DNA of 64,000 bases from Ridgeia piscesae. Its lineage: Eukaryota > Annelida > Polychaeta > Sabellida > Siboglinidae. Shown here one piece after another: positions 1 through 52,896 of this stretch. The stretch covers positions 107,501 through 171,500 of the forward strand of contig JAODUO010000971.1 in the NCBI GenBank assembly GCA_025642075.2. Reading direction: 5' to 3'. The notes beneath the pieces are model-generated. The model ran no database searches, was not told the DNA's origin, and saw only the letters and a list, made by a program, of their open reading frames with translations. The position numbers and the translations under genes are program-made. Numbering within the stretch: the stretch's first letter is position 1; each line of letters starts with the position of its first letter.

Positions 1-155
1 GTTGACGGTCCCTATAAAAAGCAATAATTACCACATATAGCCAGGTTGTGTCTCTGCAATCCCCCTACTCTCATATTTAGTTATAATTCAAATTCTGAAG
101 ATGCTGACTTGATACAAAGAACGAACACTCACCACATTCTGCTGTCACTGAAGCC

Positions 156-945
156 AGACCCCCGTAGACGAATGGTCGCCAATCTTGCATTTCAGGCTCT
201 AGAATATAAGATTATACAAACATAAATGCCACAAAGCCCCGACAGACGAATGGACACCAACCTTGGCTTTGAGGTCCTAAACTATATAATATTCTACAAA
301 TACATATGTTAGAAGCCAATGGAAGCCAATCTTGCATTTCAGGCCCTAACATATAACATTATGGAGTGAAGATGAAGGGATGCCAATCTTGCATTTCAGG
401 CCCTAAAATATACGATACGATGCGATGCGATGCGATACGATACGATACGATACGATACGATACGATACGATACGATACGATACGATACGATACGATACGA
501 TACGATACGATACGATACGATACGATACGATACGATACTGGTAGAATACAATAACCTTTAACAGTCACAAATGGAAAATTTGTGCAGTAGACATCCGCAT
601 AACACAATATTAGTGTTTTTTTACATAACAACGTTAATAATAGTGGTAGTGCTTGTTTTCCCATTGTTTTCCCCTCTCCTCCCCGATCACTTCCACTCTA
701 CGATTTCGCGTTAAGCAGCCTGATGGAATTTGGAAGAAAAATGTTACAATATCGGTTAATGCGTGTTCTTTCAGACAGATATCTACAACCAGATTTTGCA
801 ACAGAATAAAATGTGTGCAGTGGATGAGAAGTGTCTGTTAAAATGTCTGTTGAACAATATACAAATATAAATGTCACAGAGGCTTCTGTAGACGAATGGA
901 CGTCAATCTTGCATTTCAGACCCTAAAACTAGTAAAACATATAAT
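156..945 (+). repeat. Degenerate direct repeat, unit about 75 bp, five partial copies
   Basis: The motif CCAATCTTGCATTTCAGG followed by CCCTAA(A/C)ATATA recurs at about 178, 329 and 383, with diverged copies near 251 and 905. Fuller copies also share an upstream block (GTAGACGAATGGAC) and a block ATACAAA(C/T)ATAAATG that leads into the next copy, so the basic unit is about 75 bp. The satellite at 412-538 sits directly after the fourth copy and has pushed the fifth copy away. No coding function is seen. Confidence 0.75.
412..538 (+). repeat. Pentanucleotide satellite (TACGA)n
   Basis: About 25 tandem copies of TACGA with three TGCGA variants near the left end. Because the unit is 5 bp, all frames are open on both strands, which creates spurious ORFs of repeated YDTIR and IVSYR type. 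Confidence 0.95.
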
Positions 946-3479
946 AGTCACAAACCACTTCCCTGCCGTGAATTAAACAACTGCTCTGAGTATGTGATAT
1001 GTACATGACTACAAGCATTGGACTGAGTGCACTAGATCTGTCTAATTACCATGCTAAAAAAAGCAAAAAAGTTTAGAATTTAAAATAAATACAAGTTTTT
1101 AGTACAACTAACCTGTGGTGTGTTGGCAGCCAACCAATCGACACTATGACTATGTATGCAGAAATGTATTAGGCTCACTCACTACCCACACACACACACA
1201 CACACACACGCAAAGTCACACATGCATGCACATGCTAATGCACACTGACACACGCTTGCTGACTTGCATAATGATAAACGAAACCCACAATCCTAGTGGT
1301 TGTTGAGGTCTGTATTGTAACAACGTGCATCTACTTGCTCTACTTCGTAGCCATTCACCATTGAATCATAGTTACAACTGCCACATCATTAATCCATCAA
1401 ATGTCTCCTACTTAGTTGGCAGTGGCCTACATTCAGCTGTGCTGTTGCTGCACTCTGTGCTAGATCACCCTGGCTGACCTGCACTGAAGTGACATAGATG
1501 TAGCATTTCACCGAGCTCAGTACGTATAGGTAATAAACCTGAATAACCTTAGCCAATCTTAATAATATTTAAATAACAGCTTTTTAATTATTACTTTTTC
1601 AATGAATAAAATTATCTGAGTTTTTATAATTTTTATATCAAATTTTATTCCAAATTAATTTTGCTCATATGCAACCTAAATTTTATATTAAACGGTATTA
1701 CATACTTATACAGAGCTTTGGGCATTTTACTGGAAACAGTTCTTTATACAATTTTTTTAATTATTACATGCACTACATATAAATATTACTATTACTAAGA
1801 TTATTTATGTTAATTATTCCATTCTTCTAGCAAATGTCTATACGATAATTAATTTGATTATTCGGTATTATGGCTGTCAATTTGAGAGTTTATAGAATGA
1901 TTAGAACTCCGTGAAAAGCTTATTGACCAAACTACAATGTTATTGTTATATACACATCATCATGGAAGCAGAAACCATCAGTATGCTAACTACCGGTACA
2001 CACTTGGGAAATTACATTGTGAGAAGTATGAACCGCGAAGTCCATTTGTTCACAACTGTTACAGCAAACCTATCAATAAAGTATGAAAGGTTTATATTTC
2101 ATCATAGCTAGGCATTAGTAGGCAATACTGATTTCCAGAATGTTATTGCATGATACGGATTGATACCCACTGGGTCTGTTGAATGCAGTTGAGACTTGAG
2201 AATGGTGAATGCTAAGTTTGGTAACATGGACCACAACCTGCATTGCTGGCCAAGTACAACCAACTAACATAACAGGCTGTACATTGTTACCTAGTTTATT
2301 CACTATATTGGCCTTGACCATAGAGTAAGTACACTGCACATAATCACCAGCTGTTGAATAGCTTAATGCAAAGCATATTGGGAATGTTGTTGATGCAATA
2401 TTCAATGTAATATACAATTAATACATAGCATAGCTTACTGTGTATAGTACATACTACATATGCAACCTGAAAACCTGAGATATTAGCTAAGAAAATTGGG
2501 ATGTTTGAATTATACACAAACCACCAGCATTAAAATCACTACGAAACAGCAACTTATGCATGAGAGTTTTTGTGACACGGCTGTGGGAGAGTTTGCCAAA
2601 TTCAACAACTGTAAACTTATTAAATACCTAGAATTAGTTATCCTGGGAAATGATTTTGTTAGCACCTGGAGCCACAAGACATTAAGTCGCTACAAGAGGC
2701 GCAACCAACCCACGTGTGAATATACTTAAAAGCTAAGTCGATATACATGTATATGCCATGGCACACGTATGATGTGGGACACACATCTAGATAACAAAGT
2801 TGGACCCTGCATAACCCACAGTTCTTTGTCTGGATGTCATCTAGAGTTAATTCTCTAGATGGCAATCTAATTAAATCTCGTTAACTTTAAATAAATGTAA
2901 AATACGATAACAATTAATAGTAATGAATTAGTTTTAAACTTTCTAGGACAGTAATAAATGAAACTCCATGTTATCATGAATACATCTGGTTAAATTGCAA
3001 GCAGACTTGTGTATGTTGTGGTTGTAACTTATATGTACCATTGCAATATTGCATGTTAAATTATCAATACTATTTACTTATTATCATAAATCTGTGATGA
3101 TGGCTGTTTGCTACCCCTTCATGTACAAATACCCTTTTATGGCTGTTCCGATGTACAAACACATTAACATTTTAGGTAAGGTTAGTATTAGGTTTAGGGT
3201 TTCGATTAGATTCAGGGTTAGATTGAAGGTACTTTTGACAAGATTGACGTTAGGGTTTACATGCATTTGTACGTTGAGGGGTAGCAAAAAGCCATCACCT
3301 AAATTAGCACTTTATAATAATTATAAAATTATAGTCCATTATATAAAGTGGTGATGTCGGTGGCGCCACCTGGCGGAGTCTGCATAATCTAAGAACAGAT
3401 TGAGAAGTCATAACGAATAATTTTTGTTCAGAGAAATGCACCAGATTTGGTAAACTACTCAGTCATAGCAACGTATATA

Positions 3480-4257
3480 TACCATGTTAATGGTATATCA
3501 CGTCAGCTAGCGCGGACAATCTGCATTCGTTGCTCGCGTTTCAATTTCGCCGGTCACCCGCTTTTGACATTGACATTTCCGTCTCACCGACTCACGTTTG
3601 AGTTTGACGTATTCGCACTCGTCTAGGGCTAGCAGCCGACACGTGTTTTACAACAACACATGCTTTCCAGTAAGTCCTGCTGGGAACGATTAAAGACAAC
3701 GCAGTCGACACCGAAACATCTATCACATTTATATGTAAATCACAATACCTTGCAATCGCTGAAACGAACCGAAGATGTAACGATGAAAACAAGCACCGCT
3801 TCGTTCGACACGACACCAAACGGATAGACACACTGACGCAAGAACGTGCTGCCACCTGGTGGAGACAATGACGTCATCGCAGGTGCTACCGATTTAGCAC
3901 GGAAGTGATTTGTCGCCGTCGATGGTTTGGGTGTGACCCACGATCTTCGCGACCGGTCGTTTTGGTGTTATTCATCTTGTGACACGCCGGCACGGTGCCA
4001 TCGGAGGGAAGGCAACTTTTCAGGTGAGGACTTTGTGCGTCGTGGAATCGTCCTGCTAACGTAACTCGTTATGCCGGTACATGCACTGACGCACCTGAAC
4101 CGTGACACCGGCACAGTACAGTAGTCGATCAGATCAAACGGCATTCCGCCATTTTTACGCAGGCCGACTGCTGTACCGGACCGGCCCATGTCGGACTATT
4201 GTTGACGTAAAGGTTTGGTGATTTTGCTGAACTTTGGGGACACCGAACGACAGTCCA
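3480..4257 (+). promoter_or_regulatory. CpG-rich promoter-like region with probable noncoding first exon
   Basis: This is the only long CpG-rich stretch in the left part of an otherwise AT-rich window. It carries a perfect CRE octamer TGACGTCA at 3869-3876 and an ETS-type ACGGAAGTGA at about 3899, elements typical of TATA-less housekeeping promoters. A strong 5' splice site (CCA/GTAAGT) at 4257/4258 would end a noncoding exon that splices to the start-codon exon at 12078. Vertebrate MYO7A also begins with a noncoding exon. Two palindromes flank the area: GGTGGCGCCACC at 3359-3370 and CCACCTGGTGG at about 3852. The transcription start is not fixed by the sequence. Confidence 0.55.
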
Positions 4258-6892
4258 GTAAGTCTTGTAATTTTAGACGTGGTTTATTCAGCACTTTACC
4301 TTTAGTTTTACCGGCGTAATGTGATATCAACCACGCTGACGTTGACGTTGTCAAACTGATCGCACCGGTCCACTCCAGGTCAAGCTCTTTTCAGTTTTAT
4401 GGATAACGTTAACTGTAACTCACGTTATAAACACAACTGATGACCATAGTCAACCTAGATTAACATGATCGCTGTAAAACATCAGTCACAAAATGCACCC
4501 ATTTATACGTAGTTATTGTTTTACTTGATTATATTTAGAGTGCATGCATGTGTGCACTTTTATTTTAATTAGGCCTAATACTTTTTATATTAAAAACACT
4601 TGCTCATATACTAGTCCTAGCTATTGCTATCCGACAAGTTACTTAATTTGGTTTTATGCAACACTGACACTAACCAAATTCTAATCGAAGTAGTTTGGTT
4701 TCGTACTGAGGTCACTCATGCATGACCAGACTGTATGCCACACCCTACTCAGCAATTCAGTCTTAGCTACTTGATCACTGAGTGATCTGGTAATACTGTG
4801 ATTGACCATAAAAGTGGTCGAATTGCCGATGATTTTATGAAGTGTTCTCAGTCTTCTTAAAGTTCAAGTAGTTATGAACCTTGTACCTTTAGTACATGAT
4901 GTTAAACCTCAGCTTGGTGACCTACTTTCCTTCAACTAGACGTGTGCATTTTTCTTGGTTTGCCTACACATACGTACATAGAGATAGTGTTGTTTACATT
5001 CACCCTTAATCACCACTGGGGTAAGTTCATCTTTTTATATGCAGCTGGTTTCTGTAATCTGTACATATAATAGTACAACTTAGTAAATATTAATTTTTCA
5101 CAGTGGTTGAGATGTTAGAGAAAATCAGTCAAGCACGATTTCCTGTAAGGTTGGTGACTTAATGATACATGGTTCCATATCTTATTCACCTCATATGTAC
5201 TTAATTTTTATTCAATTAGATACATTCACGCTACATATCAAATGGTTAAATATTACCCAGTTTGTGCTTATTCACGAAAACTCATGTATTTAAATGAAGT
5301 TTTACTACAGAAGTATGTAATTATTATTTGTGATATGTGCACATGGTATCTGGATGAATAAATCTTCCCTCTATAAAGTCGCAATGTATCAAAGAATGCA
5401 TTGCATTTGCAGCACATGGTTGTTAGTCTTGTCACCTTCCCTGGATTACCAGTGCGTACGTCTTTAAGTTATTGATGATTCCCAGTGACATCTCACATGT
5501 TCTAATTGTCTAACATTGCATCTGTGCAGCTGTGGTCCAGCAGTTGTGAGCTGGTTGTCATGGCAATGTTTATGACATTACGGTTACATACAAGCAGGCA
5601 GCATATGTGTGGTCTAACTATGGATGTACTTCAGGATCGGCATAGTAGAGATGTACTTGATCTTGATTAAAATTTGTCTTTGCCAGTTGGAGAATAGTGA
5701 TCAGCATTCTGCCTTATGAACAGAATACATGAAATGGTGGTGTAGACTGTTAAACTTTTGGTTGGTGTGTGACTTCAGAATATGGCATTACAGTGTAACT
5801 GAATCTGTTGTTGTTGAGATCTTTGATGGTTAATTAATTTAAATTTGAAGGTTAAATTGTATTTTTTAATCAATTACACATACAGAGGTCTAGATTAAAT
5901 TATCTAAATTCCCTACTACATAGTACGTACTACTTGTTTTTGAAAACATCTCAAATATGGATGACAAGTATTATTGAGGGTATCATCATTATCGATGTTA
6001 AGAAATAAACAAATTAATGATAGCAGGATTCAAACTCGGAATCTTTTAATTGAAATTGTAACACTTTAAAGTTTAAGCATGCTCCACCTATTACCTGAAA
6101 TATTTATTATACAAATGTGTACATTATTGTAGTGTGATGCACAAAAATAATGTAAGTGTGGGATAACATGTTTTCCACTTCTTCAATAACCTGAAGTCTA
6201 TTCTGTCTGTTTCTGCTGAATTCTTCATGTCTGTGGATAGACAATAGAACATTTGCACTTCACACCCTAGACAAACCAATTGTGTTCAGTGGAATAAAAC
6301 AGTAAATACTGCACAAATCACCCTGAGGATATACATTTTAAAGGATACAGTGTGTACTAATAAAGTCCACAAGGATTTCAATAATTTTATGATAGATAGA
6401 TGGATGGAGAAGAGAGAACCACTCCTGTAGTGAGACAAGCCAGAGAGTAGAGTTGCTGATAATGGAGGGCATGCATTCACACCAAACAATCAGTGGCATG
6501 GACTTGTTATTAAGCAGGCCACTGAAGCCATTGCAGCATCTGCCGAACACATAAATAATTTGTTAATTACTACAGAACAACTTGCTGGCATTTGTATGAG
6601 GCTTGTATCGGCATGCCTCAGGTATGCACAGGTCGGTGGTCAGTGACTAAGGACTTGGACAATGAAACGTACATGACTAGGATGTGGTAGTTATATGGTT
6701 ACTGTTTAATTAGATTGGTTAACAATAAAATGGTGTTTATAGTTCTTATTGTCTAGCTGAAGTTTTATTATGTTAATAGTTGTAGTTATTCAGAGGTTGA
6801 ATAGTATACACATAACTGTAGACATGTTGACAAGTACAGTGTAGATTACTGGGTGGTAGGTGTTATATTTTTAACATAAGTCATAACATGTT

Positions 6893-6927
6893 AATACACA
6901 CACACACACACACACATACACATACAC

Positions 6928-6987
<60 letters not shown>
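6893..6987 (+). repeat. (CA)n microsatellite
   Basis: About 95 bp of almost pure CA repeat with two CATA interruptions near 6915-6927. Confidence 0.95.
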
Positions 6988-6992
<5 letters not shown>

Positions 6993-8887
6993 TATGTGGA
7001 ATGTTACCACAATTTATTTGTGAAAAACATGCATAATTTGTTACGATTTGCTTTTAGTTTTGTATGGTTTGTGAAATGTAACAAAACTAGACCCACAAAG
7101 AGTCAGACTAGGGAGAGATGGTTATTGATTAAACATTATCCCATCAGGTGTTCAGTTTGAGATGTTCCCTGATGGACTGCCACCAAGATGGTGAGCTTAG
7201 TAACAGAGACAACAGCTGAGAGTAAGAGCAAGCCACTGTTGTCCCTTATATAATATACCACAGATGATGACGCAGTGTCCTTCTGACTTCTTGAAAGCGA
7301 TACTGTTACAAGTAATTTTATTAATTGACCAAACCAGACAATCCAGTTCTGCTTTTTACCCATGAGGCAGAGATTGTTCACTCACACAACATTTCAGCAT
7401 TGCTGTTAGTATCCAGGGCTTCTTTAGATTCATTATTGATTGAGTGCTCTAGCACAGAGTGCTACATGGTATGATGGTAGACAGTCCTATTTTTACTTCT
7501 TGATTCCACCAATTGTAGCAACCAGCAGGTGGGTGGGTCACAATCAGATTCAAATATTTAAATAATTTCAGATTTTTTACAGTTCTAATCAACATTATTT
7601 CATACGTTAAATACACCTGATTTAGTAGTAAACAATACCACAATATTAAATGGGTTTGGTGTCGGTAAAGAGATTTAGCGAGATTGCGAAATGAGTTGAG
7701 AGTCAGAAATTTGGGGGAGGCTGACATGTGTAAGAGATGGCAGGGCTGGAGGCCAGGAGCGGGAATAAAAAAGTAAAAAGTATAAAACTGAGGACCAATT
7801 AGTCACATGCGGGACAGGGAGGGTTGGTGATATTCAAAGGGTTTCAAGGTAAAACCTGTAAAGAGCATTAAAAAAAATCATACCCAGGGGAAATTTTTAA
7901 TTGTTTAAGCACATGTTAAGCTGGAATTCTATTTAATATATACAAAAACGTTGTAAACCCCCATTAATCAATGTGGATAAAACAGCATTTGTTTTTAAAA
8001 TGTGACCAGGCATGTTTTTCAGCAAAATTATTTGTTTTCAGCCAATGAGCACAGCTTTGCTGTGACTACGCAGAGTGATGACATCCACGGAATGGTTATA
8101 CGTTGTTTTGATAACAACATAATTTACAACCACATTGCTGTAACAAATATGCCCAATTTTTTTTTATGACGTATTTCTCAGTGGTGGTATTGAAATCTAA
8201 AATATACAAAAAAATCTTATCATTTAACTTTCAGAATGAAACACGGGTGTCTTTAAAAAAACCCGAAGACAATGGATGTATCATTTTTGCCTGTATACTG
8301 GTTCATAATATGATATAATATTTTGTAAATGATATGTATCATATGAATGGGTATCATTGCTCTGCCTTGACCTCTTATTGAGGTGGTGAGTGGCACCTGT
8401 GGTTTGTCACAAGTCTCTAAGATGGCATATGTAGTGCAGCAAGTCCATAGTGCCAAGGTATGTGTGGTAGGTAGAGACCTGGCCAAGTGACAGGTAGCAT
8501 GTACCAAGGTACACTGTTTGTGTTCATACCAATTTCCTGCAAAGACACTACAGGACTGCTGTTCGCGGTTGGATGAACATGCCTCCAGTCATGCGCAACC
8601 GACCCTGACTGCCTCAAAGATAAAGGGTTGGTTATTCACTACACAGAGAATGGCTGTTCCACTAACCTCTGTTGACCCCTCAATGCCACTAGTGATAGAT
8701 ACACGCATTGATCTATGCGAAGCACCCTTGGCGATAACGTGTTTGCATGTTGGGAGGGTAACTGGCAGAGCAATTTTACCCTCAAGGTTTTCTGTTCATA
8801 GGCTGGAAATCAGGAATACATTTCGAGTGAAATACATGGTTTTATTTAGTTACGGTAGGGAAATTACTCCAGCTGTGTATGTGATGG

Positions 8888-9170
8888 ATCTCTGCATAAA
8901 GCAGAGACCCATCCACCCATCATTTGGATGGGTAAAACCTGTTGTGGACGTGTATAAATATTGGTGGATGGGTAAATAAATGAAGGAATCAAGTCTTGAA
9001 ATTCACAGATACTGTCAGATACTTGAAAATGGGTATCACACGTGTGATTATAGTTTATTGCAGGTCATAAAACACATCTCACCTGACTTGTGTGTATATG
9101 AGTTAACATCCATGTATCCACCAAAAAACTGTGACTGGCTAAATTTTTATCCTGCCTAAAGCCCTGCACG
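8888..9170 (+). repeat. Dispersed repeat, copy A
   Basis: Aligns along about 270 bp with 27572-27833 in the same orientation. Shared landmarks in order are GCAGAGACCC, ATTTGGATGGGTAAAACCT, GGTGGATGGGT, AGATA(C/T)TGTCAG, GTGT(C/-)ACACGTGTG-like, AAAACACAT, CATGT(A/G)T(C/T)CACCAAAAAA, GTGACTGGC and CATAAAGCC/CCTAAAGCC. No coding capacity or terminal repeats are seen, so the class is unknown (SINE or nonautonomous DNA element). Confidence 0.8.
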
Positions 9171-9946
9171 TGTGTGAGTTTTACCTTTGTTTAAGTCACA
9201 TTTTGGGTGACACAAAGACATCGTACCATGCTTGGTATGACTCATTCGTCGGAGTGAGATAACAGTTGTCAGAACGGGTCATCGGTGACAGTGGTTGGTG
9301 GTTTGGTTTCTTGCCGTCTTTTCATTGAGTCGCAGTCGTTTATTGTGACGTGACATCACAGGTACAACAGTGGCCATACCGCGGGGACGTCAAATGATGG
9401 GCTGACAACAGAACTCTACAATACGTCTTTGTTATTTCCCATTACGTGACTAATGTCCCATTATAAGACACGAGTTCCTTACTGTAACTCTGCTTCAGTG
9501 TTCTTCTAATTATTATAACAAAACTTATACTTAAAACTCCACCACCATGTCATGTGGGTGAAATATTTATTTATTATGTAATTAAGTAGTATTTATATCA
9601 ATAGCTTCCTAGGCATTTTAAGTATTTAGTTTAAATTTCAGAATTTTAAACAGTCATGCTGCATTCTTTATATGGCTGGTGTGAAACGTGCAACAAAAGA
9701 CAACATTTCTCTGAGACATCAACACTCGTCATTGCACCTGTCACCCTTTTATATTTTATTCATTTTTAATTAGCTCAACTACCATATCTTGTTACCAATT
9801 ATGAATCAATAGTTTACTAGTTCACATATATATTTAATTTTTATTAACTACAGTTGACACAAATATTGTATTGCTGTAGTAATTAATTATTAATTAACTA
9901 CTATGTATAATATTATATATAGGTATTTTATATACATACATAACTT

Positions 9947-9954
<8 letters not shown>

Positions 9955-10000
<46 letters not shown>
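9955..10000 (+). repeat. (AT)n microsatellite
   Basis: Pure AT dinucleotide run just left of the foldback element and ending at an ACCCGGGTAC palindrome. Confidence 0.95.
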
Positions 10001-10003
<3 letters not shown>

Positions 10004-10049
10004 CGGGTACTTCTATTTCTTGACTACATTTACATATAATATAAATTAC

Positions 10050-10128
10050 AACAGTGCCATCTCTGATTATTTTAGTTTGTAATTCTGATATAATACTACT
10101 GGGATATGATTGTGCACTAATAATGCAG

Positions 10129-10186
<58 letters not shown>

Positions 10187-10265
10187 CTCATTATTAGTGA
10201 CAATCATACCCCAGTAGGTATTATATCAGAATTACAAACTAAAAATAATCAGAGATGGCACTGTT
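10050..10265. mobile_element. Foldback (long inverted repeat) element with an (AT)n loop
   Basis: The left arm (from ACAGTGCCATCTCTGATTAT at 10051) and right arm (ending ATAATCAGAGATGGCACTGT at about 10264) are near-perfect inverted copies of about 80-85 bp. The centre (about 10131-10184) is (AT)n, which itself can pair. Differences between arms are a few substitutions and indels. This is typical of a MITE or foldback element with outer ends CAGTGCCATCTCTG. I could not define a clear target-site duplication. Confidence 0.85.
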
Positions 10266-12077
10266 TTATTAACATTTTATTTTATGCTGTTATATTCTAG
10301 CCTCTTATTATATTCGTAGCTTAGGGTAAATGTTTTAATCCTAGTTGTCTGATATTAGTTAATTTATTTATTTAAACAACACATACAAAATTATTTGTTT
10401 CTGTGAATATGATTCTTACACCAAACAGAGCAATGTTGTGCAAATGAAATATGGAATCTAACATGTGAACACTATAATTATTAACACATGTATTCAACCA
10501 GGATAATTGTGATGTACAAAGTCTAACATAATATTAATATTTGATTTAATATCAGCTATATGTGGCAGTGTCGTGAATTCCATTAAACATTGATTTGATT
10601 AACCGTGCTTGGATGACACTGTAACACAAATGACACAGTGGCTGTGTTGATAAAACAGTTTTATAGTTTAAATATGTATATGAACATATGGAATCATCTG
10701 CCTGCCCCAGATTTACATACCAGTAATCCATCGTTCCCTGTGAGGACACGTAATCTAAGGTCAGGGGACTGTTTCACTAAGATAAAAACCCTTTAAGGAA
10801 AATTCATCATTAAAAATCCCTTGTTAGATTAATTGTTTTCAAAACGCCAATATCCGCTGCCATATTACAAAGACGTTATTTCTGTAACACACCGTGATGA
10901 TGTCATGACAGTTTTCAAATATTCAAGGTCACTGTTAATGATCAATATTGATTTTAAAGTACAAAATTTGGTTTAAGAGCTGTTAACAATGCTAGTGAAA
11001 TGGTTAAAAAAAAATTGCATTATACAACCAATAGAAAAACTGATACAGGGTTGTTTTTTAATGTATGACCTTGATATATGTATAGAGCCAGATTTGGCAT
11101 GATTGCGGCCCATGGTTCACAGGATGTATGTGAAATAAGGCTGAAACTGATTGACATTGATAGTTAAGCCTTCATAACCTTGGTGGTCAGCACTGGACAG
11201 TGGTTGGTCCATATAAAGTCCAGTCAGTCTTAGTAAACTTGAGGGACAGTGCCATTCTTCGCTGCTTCTTGATGGCAGATTACCAGCATGGTGCCTCTCC
11301 TGTTTGATATATTGGTTTGTCTGACCAGTGTTTCAATATCAATAGCAGAAATGCCAGCAAGACTGGCGTCTGGTGTATCTGTCTTTGGTAAGTCGTAGCG
11401 AGTGCAAAGGGTCAGTGGAGCAGTCTTCCAATCTGTTTTGCGACCGGTTCCTGAGTGGCAGTTTACCCAGGCCTTTATGCTGGATAACACTTGCCAGGCC
11501 AAACATTTTGTAGTTGACACATGCACATTAATTTATACAAGAAAGTCGAGATATGTATTATGTCCTGAAATCCTGGCACCCATTTTTAAAGCATAATTGA
11601 CAATATAGATGATTTCTGAAGAGCCTATTTTGCTCCTAAATGGTTTACTTGTCCACTACCCATCCAGTGAAATTCCTACCTGTCTCAAACAGATTTTATT
11701 TGTCCAAAAGACAGATGGACAGGTCTCTAGATACAGCTGTATGCGTACTGGTCGAATGTCTTCACTCTTTTAAGGAGGTTGCAGGATGTACTTCCTCCCT
11801 TTCAGAGGAATACACCATTCAATTTATTGGTGCCTATGTTAACATGTGTCTAAACATACATACATATATTATAGTAGTATATAATGTATATTTTTAGAAA
11901 CGCCTCTTCGTTGTTCTGTTGCTAGTCTGAGGCACAAGCTGTCACGCTTGACTTACCCCCAAGAATCACAAGTCGCTCTAATTTACGAGCGTTCCAGCAA
12001 TTTGAGTACACACCAGACTTGAGAATGGTGGGAATGCTGTTATGTGGTGATTCATGTGATTTCTTCTTGTGTTGCAG

Positions 12078-12120
12078 ATGACGCATTGACCAGGTAGTTT
12101 AACACTCTCGGACTACCAAA

Positions 12121-12138
<18 letters not shown>
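12078..12138 (+). CDS. MYO7A: Start-codon exon of myosin VII (MVVVSK), with 43 nt of 5' UTR
   Basis: The acceptor TTCTTCTTGTGTTGCAG is strong. The ATG at 12121 has good start context (CAAAATGG, A at -3 and G at +4). The exon encodes M-V-V-V-S-K and ends AAG/GTGGGT in phase 0. Joined to the next exon (GDYIWLEP) it gives an N terminus very like insect crinkled (MV-x-V-x-x-GDYIW-x-EP). Human MYO7A likewise has a short start exon ending just before this glycine. The first bases of the exon are ATGACGCATTGA, a two-sense-plus-one-codon uORF that stops 31 nt before the real ATG. The nearest alternative start (ATG at 16194, in frame by read-through upstream of exon 2) is weaker. Confidence 0.88.

Positions 12139-52896
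<40,758 letters not shown>

Larger units (their letters stand above)
1..3350. other. Intergenic AT-rich DNA upstream of the myosin gene
   Basis: No convincing gene is visible on either strand. Open frames here are about 100 codons or less and have no recognisable domains. The stretch holds the degenerate repeat at 156-945, a TACGA satellite and a short CA repeat at about 1189-1210. Several short TTAGGG-like motifs (GGTTTAGGG, GGGTTAG, TTAGGGTTT) lie at about 3175-3260, too scattered to call an interstitial telomere array. Confidence 0.6.
4258..12077 (+). other. Intron 1 of the myosin gene (5' UTR intron)
   Basis: About 7.8 kb of AT-rich DNA between the proposed noncoding exon and the start-codon exon. 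Apart from the CA repeat (6893-6987), the dispersed repeat (about 8888-9170), the (AT)n tract (9955-10000) and the foldback element (10050-10265), I see nothing functional. A 153-codon open frame at 8518-8979 runs into the dispersed repeat and resembles no known family. Confidence 0.5.

Noticed and set aside
3175..3260. Interstitial telomere repeat
   Set aside because: TTAGGG-like hexamers are present but scattered and impure; not an array.
5102..5148. Alternative first coding exon (good acceptor TTTTTCACAG, ATG at about 5111, donor CCT/GTAAGG, phase 0)
   Set aside because: Splice signals and phase would allow MLEKISQARFP to join GDYIW, but the peptide is unlike the family N terminus. It might be an optional exon; no evidence beyond the signals.
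7164..7181. ATG/GTGAGC junction as a one-codon start exon
   Set aside because: A donor directly after ATG exists, but there is no convincing acceptor or context, and a better start exon is present at 12078.
8518..8979. 153-codon + strand ORF
   Set aside because: It is within intron 1, its 3' end lies in the dispersed repeat, and it shows no recognisable domain. Probably a chance open frame.
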